Part shown: positions 1 through 8,198 of the stretch, in pieces | How positions within the stretch are numbered: the first letter of the stretch is position 1 | Layout: each line of letters begins with the position of its first letter | Assembly: GCF_029624655.1 (NCBI RefSeq) | Contig: NZ_JARRSA010000009.1 | Location: 1-64,000 of the forward strand | From: Roseicyclus salinarum | Lineage (GTDB): Bacteria > Pseudomonadota > Alphaproteobacteria > Rhodobacterales > Rhodobacteraceae | Length of the DNA: 64,000 nt | Direction of reading: 5' to 3' | Notes under the pieces: model-generated | What the model saw: only the letters and a program-made list of their open reading frames with translations | Database searches by the model: none | What the model was told of the DNA's origin: nothing | Program-made: the position numbers and the translations under genes

Positions 1-81
1 AGGGCCGAGCGCGAGGCCGAGGCCACGCGCGCCGCGAAGGAGGACGCGCGCCTCGAAGGCCACAAGCGGGACGAGGAATGA
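1..81 (+). CDS. DUF4169 family protein, C-terminal end only
   Basis: The window opens inside an open frame that ends with TGA at 79-81. The last 26 residues are highly charged (Arg, Glu, Ala, Lys) and end in LEGHKRDEE. This matches the tail of the small DUF4169 proteins of Rhodobacteraceae, which usually end in a (L)DGHxRD motif. The stop overlaps the ATG of the following ribbon-helix-helix gene (ATGA), a pairing that is common in the family. Function is unknown. The 5' part lies outside the window. Confidence 0.6.
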   Translation, partial: RAEREAEATRAAKEDARLEGHKRDEE

Positions 82-299
82 GCGGCCGGCCGGCAAAGCG
101 GTCCCTGACCCTGCGCGGCCACCGCACCAGCGTCTCGCTGGAGGATCCGTTCTGGGACGAGTTCCGCCGTCTGGCCGACGCGCGCGGCCAGTCCGTCAAC
201 GACCTCGCCGCCGAGATCGACGCGGGCCGGGGCCTGACCTCGGGGCTTGCCTCGGCGATCCGCGTCTTCGTGCTCGCGGAGGTGAAGGCCGGCCGCTGA
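78..299 (+). CDS. Ribbon-helix-helix domain protein (RHH_4 type)
   Basis: A 73-residue protein. It has a basic N-terminus (about residues 1-15), a short beta strand with TSVSLEDPFW, and two helices (about 25-70, including WDEFRRLADARGQSVNDLAAEID). This is the layout of the PF13467-type ribbon-helix-helix proteins of alphaproteobacteria, which are presumed DNA binders. The start overlaps the stop of the upstream DUF4169 gene as ATGA, so the two are probably translationally coupled. The DNA target is unknown. The gene ends 8 bases before the convergent P450 gene. Confidence 0.7.
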   Translation: MSGRPAKRSLTLRGHRTSVSLEDPFWDEFRRLADARGQSVNDLAAEIDAGRGLTSGLASAIRVFVLAEVKAGR

Positions 300-307
300 C
301 GCCCGCC

Positions 308-1669
308 TCAGCGCCGCGACACGCGCAAGCGGATGCCGTCCCGCGCGCGCACGGTCAGGTGCGCCACCGGCACCGGATCGTCGCCCGCCACCCTCTCGAA
401 GCGGAACGCGCGCACAAGCAGCGCAAGCAGAAGCGGTCCCTCGACCATCGCGAAGCCCGCGCCGGTGCAGGCGCGCGCGCCGGCCGAGAACGGGATGAAC
501 GCCTCGCGCAGGCACGCCTTGCCGTTCTCCGTCCCGAAGCGGCCCGGATCGAAGGCGTCGGGCCGATCCCAAAGGCGGGTGTGCCGGTGCAGATGCCACG
601 GCGAGACCACGATCTGCGCAGCCCTGGGGATGTCGCGGTCGCGGAACCGTTCGGGGCATGTCGTTTCGCGGACCATCATCGGCACGGGCGGATACAGCCG
701 CAACGCCTCGCGGAACACGTCGCGCGCGACCCGCAAGGCCGCGATGTCGCCAAAGGCGGGCCGCGCGCCCAAGGCCCCGGCCTCCGCGGCGACGCGGTCC
801 TGCCATTCGGGATAGCGCGCAAGTAGATAGAGCGCCCAGCTTGCGGCGCTGGCGCTGGTCTCGTGGCCCGCGAGAAAGAAGATCGCGACCTGGTCGACCA
901 TCTCCGAGGCCGAAAGGCGCGCGCCCGTCTGGGGGTCGCTGGCCGTCAGGATCTTGGTGGCGAGGTCGTCGGGCGCCCCGCCCTGCGCGATGGCCTCCGC
1001 GCGGGCCGACACGAGATCGGCAAGGGCCGCACGGATCCGCCGCGCCGAGGCGCGCGTGGCGGCGCGGTGGCCGCGCGGAAACCAGCGCGGCAGCGGCAGG
1101 AACGCCCCGAGGTTCAGGATCGGCTGCGTTCGCTGAAAGATGCGGAACTCGCGATAGACGCGCGCGGCCATCCCGTCCTCGATCGGGATCGAAAAAAGCG
1201 TGCGGAAGATGACGTCGGCGGCGGCATGGCTCATCGCCTCCTCCATCTCCTGAACGCCCTCGCCCATGCGCGCGACGGCGGCCTCGGCGGCCTCGAGCAT
1301 CGCGGGATAGGTCTCGCGCAGGCGGCCGCCCTCGAAGGCGGGGTCGATGATCCGCCGCTGCCGCGCCCATTCCTCGCCGTTCGTCACGAAGACCGAATTG
1401 CCCAGGAGCGGCCGAAGCCCCTCGCCCACGCGGTCCGACTTGGGAAAGTCCATCGGCCGCGCCCTCAGGACTTCTTCTACAAGATCAGGCTGGTTCAAGA
1501 GGAAGGAGCGAAAGAACGGCGTGCGGAATTCGGCCATCCACGCGCCATAGAGCCGTTCCGGCTGCGCCGAGAGGATATCCTGCCGGAACAGACGCATGTA
1601 CCGCCAGAGCGAAACGCGCGCCGCGCGGGCCATCGGTTTCGGGGGAAGGTCGTTCCCGCCGCCCGTCAT
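308..1669 (-). CDS. Cytochrome P450
   Basis: A 453-residue soluble P450. The I-helix oxygen-binding motif FLAGHETSA is present, followed by the K-helix ExxR (EALR). The heme loop FSAGARACTG places the thiolate ligand at Cys401. No transmembrane anchor is visible, as usual for bacterial P450s, so it should rely on separate ferredoxin or flavodoxin partners, and none is encoded nearby. The start ATG overlaps the stop of the upstream alpha/beta hydrolase gene (ATGA, 1666-1669), so the two products are made together and may act on related substrates. The N-terminal half resembles P450s that hydroxylate fatty acids or other hydrophobic molecules, but the substrate cannot be read from sequence. Confidence 0.95.
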   Translation of the reverse strand: MTGGGNDLPPKPMARAARVSLWRYMRLFRQDILSAQPERLYGAWMAEFRTPFFRSFLLNQPDLVEEVLRARPMDFPKSDRVGEGLRPLLGNSVFVTNGEEWARQRRIIDPAFEGGRLRETYPAMLEAAEAAVARMGEGVQEMEEAMSHAAADVIFRTLFSIPIEDGMAARVYREFRIFQRTQPILNLGAFLPLPRWFPRGHRAATRASARRIRAALADLVSARAEAIAQGGAPDDLATKILTASDPQTGARLSASEMVDQVAIFFLAGHETSASAASWALYLLARYPEWQDRVAAEAGALGARPAFGDIAALRVARDVFREALRLYPPVPMMVRETTCPERFRDRDIPRAAQIVVSPWHLHRHTRLWDRPDAFDPGRFGTENGKACLREAFIPFSAGARACTGAGFAMVEGPLLLALLVRAFRFERVAGDDPVPVAHLTVRARDGIRLRVSRR

Positions 1670-2904
1670 GCGGCCCGGTCGGTGTGGCGGCTGAGCGCGC
1701 GCTCGATCCGGCTTTTCGACGGACGGCGGGCGGCGAAGCGGTCGGACAGGGTGCGCGGTCCCGCGGTGATGGCGAAGTAATCGTATTCGCCCGGATCGCC
1801 CGAGAGGTTGTCGAAAGCGTTTAGATACTGGAAGTGCCGTTCGAGAAAGCGCCAGCGCAGGGCCGATTGCGCATCGGCCGACAGGGTCCGGCTGAAGGCC
1901 GCCGAGATCACGAGGGGCCAGCGCTTGTCGGGCGGCGCGACGCCCGAAACCGCCACGGGATCACAGAGCGCGAAGGTGCATCCGTCGCCCGGCGCGGAGA
2001 CGTCGATCCATGTCAGGCGCGCGCTTGCCGACAGGAGCGCGAGGTCCGCCCGCAGCCGCCGCGCACCAGGCAGGAAGCTGACCATCGGGATGACCTGCCC
2101 CAGCGTGAGAAGACCGAGCGCCGGCCCGTCGCAGGGCACGCGGCCCGCACGGATCAGGTCGGCGATCACCGAGACGGCGAGATAGGCGCCCGAGGAATGG
2201 CCCACGACGAGAACCTCGTCGGCCTCGCCCCCGAGCGCTCCGGCGATGCGCTCGGCGAATTCGGCCATCCGCGCCTCCTGCGCGGCGGGATAGGCACCGT
2301 CGTGGCGGGCCGAGAAGGCGTAATCGTGCATCAGGTACCACGCAAGCAGGTGGTCGCGCCGGCGGAACCAGCGCACGAGCCCGTATCCCGCACCGGACGC
2401 GGGCACGAGCCCCAGAAGGCCGTAGCCCGCCGGCAGGACGGCCGCGGTCCCCGCGGCGACCCCGAGGAAAACACCCGCGGCGGCCAGAAGCTGCAGCAGA
2501 AGGACCGCCAGGGGGAAAAGCGCCGCGATCACCGGCCCCTTCCTCAGCCGGGCGAGGCGGAACAGCGTGCCCGACCTGAGGTAAATCCACGCCGTGCGCA
2601 GAAGCTGGCCATAGGTCGCGGCGATGCCCCCGCCCATGGAGGACCTGACGATATCGGCCCAGTGCAGCACTTCGACCTCGGTCTGCGTGGCCGCGCCCTC
2701 GATGCGCGCGCTGACGCGCCAGCCAAAGCGCGCATCGCCGCACGGGGGCGACAGGGCGATCTCGTGGCCCGAAAACCCGGCCTGACGCGCGGCCTCGCGC
2801 CGGTAGCGTTCGCGATACTTGCGCGGCGGCACGGGATCGTATCCCGGCACATAGAGCACGATGCGCCGGCGGACGGGTCGCGCGTCTTGGCCGGGTCCGC
2901 TCAT
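1666..2904 (-). CDS. Alpha/beta-hydrolase-like protein with internal membrane segments
   Basis: About 412 residues from the ATG at 2904; a TTG five codons upstream is the alternative. The N-terminus reads RIVLYVPGYDPVPPRKY, a lipase-like strand and oxyanion loop. The nucleophile elbow GHSSG lies near residue 235 and is preceded by VLVV. Between them, around residues 125-180, sit two strongly hydrophobic stretches rich in Leu, Ala and Val, suggesting membrane anchoring. The C-terminus has further Asp/His candidates for a catalytic triad (HFQYLN region). I do not recognise a named family. The ATGA overlap with the P450 gene downstream suggests a two-gene unit, perhaps an esterase or lipase that feeds or modifies the P450 substrate (inference). 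Confidence 0.7.
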   Translation of the reverse strand: MSGPGQDARPVRRRIVLYVPGYDPVPPRKYRERYRREAARQAGFSGHEIALSPPCGDARFGWRVSARIEGAATQTEVEVLHWADIVRSSMGGGIAATYGQLLRTAWIYLRSGTLFRLARLRKGPVIAALFPLAVLLLQLLAAAGVFLGVAAGTAAVLPAGYGLLGLVPASGAGYGLVRWFRRRDHLLAWYLMHDYAFSARHDGAYPAAQEARMAEFAERIAGALGGEADEVLVVGHSSGAYLAVSVIADLIRAGRVPCDGPALGLLTLGQVIPMVSFLPGARRLRADLALLSASARLTWIDVSAPGDGCTFALCDPVAVSGVAPPDKRWPLVISAAFSRTLSADAQSALRWRFLERHFQYLNAFDNLSGDPGEYDYFAITAGPRTLSDRFAARRPSKSRIERALSRHTDRAA

Positions 2905-2949
2905 GCGGGCACGATACAAGGCAGGTCCCGGCCGCGGCCAGCGCTCAAT

Positions 2950-3705
2950 TCAGCCCAGAAGCGCAAGGGCGGGGAACGTTTCGAGCAGCCAGAAGGCGAA
3001 GGCCGAGAAGGCGCCGGTGATCAGCGCCGTGCCGACACCGATCAGAAGGATGCCCATCGCCCGCTCGATCGCCTTCATGTGCCGCTTGAGCCGTCCCAGG
3101 ACCGCCATCGCCCGGTCGATGAAGGCGGCGGCAAGCAGGAACGGGATGCCGAGGCCGATCGCGTAGATCCCCAGAAGCGCCGTGCCGCGCTCGACGCTCG
3201 CCTCGGTCGCCGCGATCGACAGGATCGCGCCCAGCTGCGGGCCGATGCAGGGCGTCCAGCCGAAGGCGAAGGCGAGCCCCAGGATGTAGGCCCCAAGCGC
3301 GGATCCGCCCCGGTCGCCCGCATCGAGCCGCGCCTCGCGGTTGAGGATCGGGATATTGATGATGCCGAGGAAATGCAGCCCGAAGACCACGATCACGACG
3401 CCCGCGACACGGCCGAGCAGGATCTGGTTCTGCAAGAAGAACTGCCCGAAGATCGACGCGGTGAAGCCGAGGAAGACGAAGACCGTGGACAGCCCCAGCA
3501 CGAAGAACAGCGCCGCGAGGAGCGCCTTGCGACGGGCCGCGCGCGGCGATGCGCCCATCTCCTCGATGGTGATGCCGCCCATGTAGGCGAGGTAGGGCGG
3601 CACGATCGGCAGGACGCAGGGGCTGAGAAAACTCAGCGCGCCTGCGGCCAGCGCAACCAGCATCGCGGGCAGAAGCGACGCGTCGAAGAGATCGATCCCG
3701 AACAT
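2950..3705 (-). CDS. ccdA: CcdA-type cytochrome c biogenesis membrane protein
   Basis: About 251 residues from the ATG at 3705 (an in-frame GTG at 3741 would add a non-hydrophobic leader). Six or more hydrophobic segments are visible. The two conserved cysteine motifs of the DsbD/CcdA transmembrane domain are present: LSPCVLPIVPPYL in the first helix and GWTPCIGPQLG in the fourth. CcdA passes electrons from cytoplasmic thioredoxin across the membrane to periplasmic thiol proteins used in cytochrome c maturation. It is read away from tusA, with about 120 bases between the two starts. It lies downstream of nothing on its strand, so it is probably monocistronic or co-read with the hydrolase gene that starts 45 bases beyond its stop. 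Confidence 0.93.
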   Translation of the reverse strand: MFGIDLFDASLLPAMLVALAAGALSFLSPCVLPIVPPYLAYMGGITIEEMGASPRAARRKALLAALFFVLGLSTVFVFLGFTASIFGQFFLQNQILLGRVAGVVIVVFGLHFLGIINIPILNREARLDAGDRGGSALGAYILGLAFAFGWTPCIGPQLGAILSIAATEASVERGTALLGIYAIGLGIPFLLAAAFIDRAMAVLGRLKRHMKAIERAMGILLIGVGTALITGAFSAFAFWLLETFPALALLG

Positions 3706-3825
3706 CGTGTCACAGGTAGACGCTTTTGGAGGCGCCGTCACGAGGGCGCTGCGTCACATTCACTCGATACGGCCGCACGACGAGGGGCGTGGACACCGCG
3801 CGTCACCCGCCTTAGGCCATGACGC

Positions 3826-4056
3826 ATGCAATTGGATCTCGAGATCGACGCAACGGGCCTGAAATGCCCCCTGCCCGTCCTGCGCCTGCAAAAGCGCCTC
3901 GGCGAAGCCGCGCCGGGACAGGTCGTGCGCCTTCTGGCGAGCGATCCGATGGCGGCGATCGACGTCCCGCATTTCTGCGCCGAAGCGGGCCACGCGTTTC
4001 TCGGGACCGAGGACGGCGGCCCCGTTCCAGCGTTCCTCGTCCGGAAGGGCGGCTGA
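3826..4056 (+). CDS. tusA: TusA-family sulfurtransferase
   Basis: A 76-residue protein with the family signature GLKCPLPVLRLQK. The persulfide-carrying cysteine is Cys14. Its length matches stand-alone TusA/SirA/YeeD proteins (75-85 residues). Members relay sulfur for tRNA thiolation, molybdenum cofactor or sulfur oxidation. It stands next to the divergent ccdA, another thiol-chemistry gene, but no sulfur oxidation or tus genes are nearby, so the acceptor is open. It converges on the ABC ATPase gene. The 78 bases between them are GC-rich and show no clear T-tailed terminator. Confidence 0.9.
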   Translation: MQLDLEIDATGLKCPLPVLRLQKRLGEAAPGQVVRLLASDPMAAIDVPHFCAEAGHAFLGTEDGGPVPAFLVRKGG

Positions 4057-4134
4057 AAGCGCGCCCCCCGAGGCGGCGCCGCCGCCGCCCGCGCCCGCGC
4101 GACGCGTATTTGGAGAAAGATGAAGGACGCCCCG

Positions 4135-5238
4135 TCAGCGAAACAGCGTCAGCGCCCTTGGATCCCAGGCCAGCATGGTGCGCTCGCCCCGGTCGAGAAC
4201 CCTTCGGCCCGGCATGTTGCGCGCCGAGACCGAAACCGTGGAGGGTGCGCCCTCGAGCGCGATGTCGTAGTAGGTCATGTCGCCGTAATAGGTGACCTCG
4301 TCCACGCGGCCCTCGATGCGGCGTGCGCCCGCGCCGTCGCCCTCGAAGAGGACCGTCAGGCTTTCGGGGCGGAGGCCGACGGCGGCAGGGCCCGGAGCCG
4401 CGCCGCCGGGCGCCTGGATCCGGTCGATCTCGGCCCGGCCGAGACCGGCGATGTCGGCCTCGACCCTGTCGCCATGGACCGCGACGACCTGGGCGGGCAG
4501 GAAGTTCATCATGCCGATGAACTCCGCCACGCGCCGCGAGGCGGGACGGCGGTAGAGCGTCTCGGGATCGTCGAGCTGGGCGATGCTGCCCTCGAACATG
4601 ACCGCGATGCGGTCGGACATCACCAGCGCTTCCTCCTGGTCGTGGGTGACGAGGATGAAGGTGATGCCGACCTCCCGCTGGAGCTTGATCAGCTCGACCT
4701 GCATGACCTGGCGCATCTTCTTGTCGAGCGCCGAGAGCGGCTCGTCGAGCAGGAGCACGCGCGGCTTCAGGATGAGCGCGCGCGCGAGCGCGACGCGCTG
4801 GCGCTGGCCGCCCGACAGCGCATGTGCGGCGCGCGCGCCGAAGTCCGACAGACCCACCATCTCGAGGGCCTCGCCGACAGCGCGGCGCTTTTCCTCGGGC
4901 GACTTCCCTGACCTGCGCAGCCCGAAGCCCACGTTCTGGGCCACGGTCAGGTGCGGGAAGATCGCGTAGGACTGGAACACCAGGTTGGTGGGGCGGCGGT
5001 TCGGGGGCACGCCTTCCATGTCGCGGCCATCGAGGCGGATCGTGCCCGACGAGATGTCCTCGAAGCCCGCGATGGCGCGCAGGAGCGTGGTCTTGCCGCA
5101 GCCCGAGGGGCCGAGGAGCGAGAAGAACTCGCCCGAGCGGATCTCGGCGGTGATGCCGCGCAGCGCATGGTAGTCGCCGTAATACTTCTCGACATGGTCG
5201 AGCGTCACGATCTCGGGCGGGGGTGTGGTGTCTCTCAC
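4135..5238 (-). CDS. Polyamine-type ABC transporter, ATP-binding subunit
   Basis: A 367-residue ATPase of the PotA/PotG group. It has Walker A GPSGCGKTT, Q-loop, signature LSGGQRQR, Walker B VLLLDEP, the H-loop HDQEEAL and a C-terminal TOBE domain (about 270-367). The start is GTG at 5236-5238. An AGGAGG ribosome site sits 6-8 bases upstream, and GTGA overlaps the permease stop, which fixes this start firmly. It is the last gene of a three-gene unit (permease, permease, ATPase). Spermidine, putrescine or a related cation is the likely cargo by family, but substrate choice depends on a binding protein that is not encoded here. Confidence 0.92.
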   Translation of the reverse strand: MRDTTPPPEIVTLDHVEKYYGDYHALRGITAEIRSGEFFSLLGPSGCGKTTLLRAIAGFEDISSGTIRLDGRDMEGVPPNRRPTNLVFQSYAIFPHLTVAQNVGFGLRRSGKSPEEKRRAVGEALEMVGLSDFGARAAHALSGGQRQRVALARALILKPRVLLLDEPLSALDKKMRQVMQVELIKLQREVGITFILVTHDQEEALVMSDRIAVMFEGSIAQLDDPETLYRRPASRRVAEFIGMMNFLPAQVVAVHGDRVEADIAGLGRAEIDRIQAPGGAAPGPAAVGLRPESLTVLFEGDGAGARRIEGRVDEVTYYGDMTYYDIALEGAPSTVSVSARNMPGRRVLDRGERTMLAWDPRALTLFR

Positions 5239-6041
5239 AGGAAACCTCCTGAATCCTTGACGCCGGCGCGGCGCAGGCCACGGCGGCGGAAGGTCTCGGC
5301 GATGACGAGGAGCGCGATGGACAGGATCACGAGGATCGTGCCGAGCGCCATGATCATGGGCAGGCGGGCCGGAAAGCGAAGCTGGCCCCAGAGGTAGACC
5401 GGCAGGGTCGGCGCGTTGCCGGAGAGGAAGAAGGCGATGATGAACTCGTCGAGCGAGATCGTGAAGCAGATCAGGAGCGAGGCCACGATGCCGGGCGCCA
5501 CGAGCGGCAGGGTGACGAGGCGGAAGGTCGACCAGGGCGTCTCGCCGAGGTCGATCGAGGCCTCCTCGAGGCTTTGATCCATGTTGGCGAAGCTGCCCTG
5601 CAGGATCGCGATGGCGAAGGGCATGCACAGGAGCGTGTGACCGAGCACGATCGACCACAGCCCGCTTTCGAGGCCGAGCTGCATCAGCACCACGAGCAGC
5701 GAGATCGCGACGATCACCTCGGGCAGCACGAGGGGCAGCATGATGAACCCCATGATCCCCGTCTTCGCCGGAAAGCGGTAGCGCGTGGCGGCGCGCGCGG
5801 CGAAGAGCCCCAGGCACGTGGCGAGGATCGCGACGGAGACCGCGATGACCAGCGAGTTCCGCGTGGCCTGGTGCAGCGCCGGCGTCTCGAGGAGCAGGCC
5901 GAACCATTGCGTCGTGAAGCCCTGCAGCGGGAAGGCGATGATCGTGCCGTCGTTGAAGGCGAAGATCGGCAGAAGCAGGATCGGCGCGTAGAGGACGACG
6001 AGATAGAGGAGGGTGAACAGGACGAGGGGACGCGCCTTCAT
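5235..6041 (-). CDS. Polyamine-type ABC transporter permease (PotC/PotI-like)
   Basis: A 268-residue inner-membrane permease with six hydrophobic segments. The binding-protein-dependent transport loop EEASIDLGETPWSTF contacts the ATPase. Length and sequence fit the second permease of spermidine/putrescine importers. The ATG at 6041 overlaps the previous permease stop (ATGA), and a purine-rich GGGAAGGGCGG lies just upstream. Its own stop overlaps the ATPase start. It works with the neighbouring permease as a heterodimeric channel. Confidence 0.9.
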   Translation of the reverse strand: MKARPLVLFTLLYLVVLYAPILLLPIFAFNDGTIIAFPLQGFTTQWFGLLLETPALHQATRNSLVIAVSVAILATCLGLFAARAATRYRFPAKTGIMGFIMLPLVLPEVIVAISLLVVLMQLGLESGLWSIVLGHTLLCMPFAIAILQGSFANMDQSLEEASIDLGETPWSTFRLVTLPLVAPGIVASLLICFTISLDEFIIAFFLSGNAPTLPVYLWGQLRFPARLPMIMALGTILVILSIALLVIAETFRRRGLRRAGVKDSGGFL

Positions 6042-7096
6042 ATGCCCGCCCTTCCCTTCGGCACCTTCGCGAAGACGAGGACCGAGCCCGCGGTGGCAAG
6101 GCCGAGAAGGCCAAGCACCGTCGCGGCGGCGCCAACGAGGCCGGGCCCGAGGGTGAAGATCGCGCGGATCACGATGATCTCGGCCACTGCGAGCCCGAGC
6201 GCCACCCAGAGGCCGCGCGTCTCTGCCAGCCACAGCCAGAAGCGGAGGCGGCTGACGAGCCAGAGCAGCGACAGCGCCACGATGGCCATGGCAAGCACCG
6301 CGAGCGTGGCCCCCATCGGCCGGTCGTTGAGGTCGAAGATCTGAGCATAGATCATGTTGGCGATCATGGTGCCGCCCGAGCCGCCGACGAGGCGCGGGGT
6401 GACGTAGTCGCCGACCGTTGGGATCGAGACGATGAGCACGGCAGCCAGCACGCCCGGCATCGCGAGGGGCAGCGTGACGCGCAGGAAGGTCATGGTCTTG
6501 CTCTCGCCCAGATCGCGCGCCGCCTCGAGCAGCGAGCGGTCTATCTTCTCCAGGCTGACGAAGATCGGCAGGATCGCGAAGGGCGCAAAGGCATGGGCGA
6601 GCGTGATGATGACCGCGTTGGCGTTGTAGAGGATGAAGGAAAGGGGCTCGTCTATGACGCCGAGCGCCAGAAGCGAGCCGTTGACCGGCCCGTCATAGGC
6701 CAGGATCACGCGCCACAGGAACACGCGGATCAGGTAGCTCGTCCAGAACGGGATCGTGATGAGGAACAGCCAGAGCGATTTGCGGTCGGGCGTGACGTGG
6801 AACGAGATGAAGTACGCGACCGGGAACGCCAGCACGACCGTGACCGCCGTGACCATCGCCGAGATGCGCAGCGAACGCAGCATCAGTTCGCGGTAGAGCG
6901 GGTCGGTCAGCGCCTCGGCGTAGTTGCCGAGCGTGAAGGTGCGGTCGATGGTCAGGAAATTCTGCGTCCAGAAGGAAAACAGCACGATCGTGGCCAGCGG
7001 GGCCGCAAGCAGAAGAATCGCGTAGGCCAGCGGAGGGCCGACGATCACAATGCCCTTGCCGTTTTCGCTTCTGAGCGCGCGCGAGATGGCGTTCAT
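6038..7096 (-). CDS. Polyamine-type ABC transporter permease with C-terminal extension (PotB/PotH-like)
   Basis: A 352-residue permease. The first 280 or so residues follow PotB/PotH: an N-terminal helix, a long periplasmic loop, and the EAA-type loop LEAARDLGESKTMTFLRVTLP. After the usual last helix (near LSLLWLVSRLRFWLW) the frame runs on for about 70 residues. This tail holds two more hydrophobic stretches (VALGLAVAEIIVIRAIF and AAATVLGLLGLATAGSVLVFA). PotB-type permeases are normally about 280-300 residues, so this tail is unusual. The start ATG at 7096 has GGGGGAG upstream. It is the first gene of the three-gene unit, and no substrate-binding protein gene precedes it. Confidence 0.88.
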   Translation of the reverse strand: MNAISRALRSENGKGIVIVGPPLAYAILLLAAPLATIVLFSFWTQNFLTIDRTFTLGNYAEALTDPLYRELMLRSLRISAMVTAVTVVLAFPVAYFISFHVTPDRKSLWLFLITIPFWTSYLIRVFLWRVILAYDGPVNGSLLALGVIDEPLSFILYNANAVIITLAHAFAPFAILPIFVSLEKIDRSLLEAARDLGESKTMTFLRVTLPLAMPGVLAAVLIVSIPTVGDYVTPRLVGGSGGTMIANMIYAQIFDLNDRPMGATLAVLAMAIVALSLLWLVSRLRFWLWLAETRGLWVALGLAVAEIIVIRAIFTLGPGLVGAAATVLGLLGLATAGSVLVFAKVPKGRAGI

Positions 7097-7208
7097 GCAA
7101 CTCCCCCGGACCCTGACCCGGTCCCTCCGGACGGGGCCCAATCTGCGCCCGCGGGAACCGACAGTGCAACCGATGCGGCGCTGCCGCAAGAGGTGTTCGC
7201 GCCCGCAT

Positions 7209-7526
7209 TCAGGTCGCGACGATCTCCTGCACGCTTTCGAAGCATTCGAGAACGGGCGGGCCGTCATACATGGCGCCCGAGGATTTCGCCCCCTTGTGCG
7301 CGGCACGGAACGCCTCGGACCTCGTCCAGGCCTCGAAGGCATCGCGGCCCGACCACAGCGTGTGCGAGACATAGAGGCGCGCACCCTCCTCCGCCGCGCC
7401 GCGCATCAGGTGGAAGCTGACGAAGCCGGGGACGGATTTCAGATGGCTGTCGCGGCTGTTCCACATGGCCTCGAAGGCCTGTTCCTGGCCAAGGTTCACG
7501 CGAAAACGGTTCATGGTGAGGTACAT
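7209..7526 (-). CDS. IsdG-type heme-degrading monooxygenase (ABM domain)
   Basis: A 105-residue ferredoxin-like antibiotic-biosynthesis-monooxygenase (ABM) fold protein. The residues that define the heme-degrading IsdG/IsdI subgroup fall at the expected positions: Asn6, Trp67 and His77 (the axial heme ligand), within AFEAWTRSEAFRAAH. Length also fits IsdG (107). Such enzymes open the heme ring and release iron in the cytoplasm. The start ATG at 7526 has AAGGAG upstream. The gene follows the ribosomal-protein terminator and precedes the ABC permease by 112 bases on the same strand, so co-transcription with the transporter is possible but unproven. No heme uptake genes are adjacent. Confidence 0.8.
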   Translation of the reverse strand: MYLTMNRFRVNLGQEQAFEAMWNSRDSHLKSVPGFVSFHLMRGAAEEGARLYVSHTLWSGRDAFEAWTRSEAFRAAHKGAKSSGAMYDGPPVLECFESVQEIVAT

Positions 7527-7642
7527 GGAGGTGGCTCCTTCGGACGAATGGGGCGGCCTTGCGGCCGGAGCACCGCGGCCGCGGCCGCGCTGCGAATGCG
7601 CGTTGCGGATCCTTTCGCGGGGACTGGCAGATGCCAAGCAAG

Positions 7643-7669
7643 AAAAAGGCCGCCCGAAGGCGGCCTTTT
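7643..7669 (-). terminator. Rho-independent terminator after rpsI, UUCG loop
   Basis: On the minus strand a perfect 7-bp stem GGCCGCC/GGCGGCC closes a TTCG tetraloop and runs into TTTTT. The reverse strand also carries four T after the stem, so it could stop both directions. It lies 21 bases past the rpsI stop and separates rplM-rpsI from the heme monooxygenase gene. Confidence 0.9.
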
Positions 7670-7689
7670 CCCGAAGATCGTCGCGCCGA

Positions 7690-8196
7690 TCAGCGCTTGG
7701 AGAACTGGAAGCTCCGGCGCGCCTTGCGCTTGCCGTACTTCTTGCGCTCCACCACGCGGCTGTCGCGGGTGAGGAAGCCTGCCGCCTTGAGCGCGCCGCG
7801 GAACGACGGTTCGTAAAGCTGCAGCGCCTTGGAGATGCCGTGCTTGACCGCGCCGGCCTGCCCCGAGAGGCCGCCGCCCTTCACGGTCGCCATCACGTCG
7901 AACTCGCCCTCGACGCCGGTGATCTGGAAGGGCTGGCGCAGGATCATCTGCAGCACGGGACGCGCGAAGTACGTGTCGATCGGCTTGCCGTTCACGGTCA
8001 CGACGCCCGAACCCGGCTTGATCCAGACGCGGGCGACCGCGTCCTTCCGCTTGCCGGTGGCGTAGGAGCGCCCGAGCGCGTCGCGCACGGGTTCACGCGG
8101 GATTTCCTCGAAGGCGGACGCGGCAGGCGCGCCGGTCGCCGGGGTGCCATCGACGGCGCCCTTGAGCTCGTCGAGCGAAGAAAGGGTCTCGGCCAT
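7690..8196 (-). CDS. rpsI: 30S ribosomal protein S9 (uS9)
   Basis: A 168-residue protein. From about residue 42 it follows bacterial uS9 ([16 protein letters not shown]) and it ends in the conserved basic tail FQFSKR, which reaches the P-site tRNA. The first 40 or so residues are an acidic, Ala/Pro-rich extension, as in other alphaproteobacterial S9 proteins. It follows rplM by 2 bases in the standard rplM-rpsI operon, and a strong terminator follows. Confidence 0.98.
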   Translation of the reverse strand: MAETLSSLDELKGAVDGTPATGAPAASAFEEIPREPVRDALGRSYATGKRKDAVARVWIKPGSGVVTVNGKPIDTYFARPVLQMILRQPFQITGVEGEFDVMATVKGGGLSGQAGAVKHGISKALQLYEPSFRGALKAAGFLTRDSRVVERKKYGKRKARRSFQFSKR

Positions 8197-8198
8197 GG

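Noticed and set aside
4135-6135. Apparent 666-residue fusion of permease sequence to the ABC ATPase.
   Set aside because: The ATPase has its own GTG with AGGAGG and GTGA overlap; the upstream part is out of frame with the true permease.
7097-7208. Remnant of a substrate-binding protein gene upstream of the first permease.
   Set aside because: The 112 bases show no frame or motif of a binding protein in any frame.
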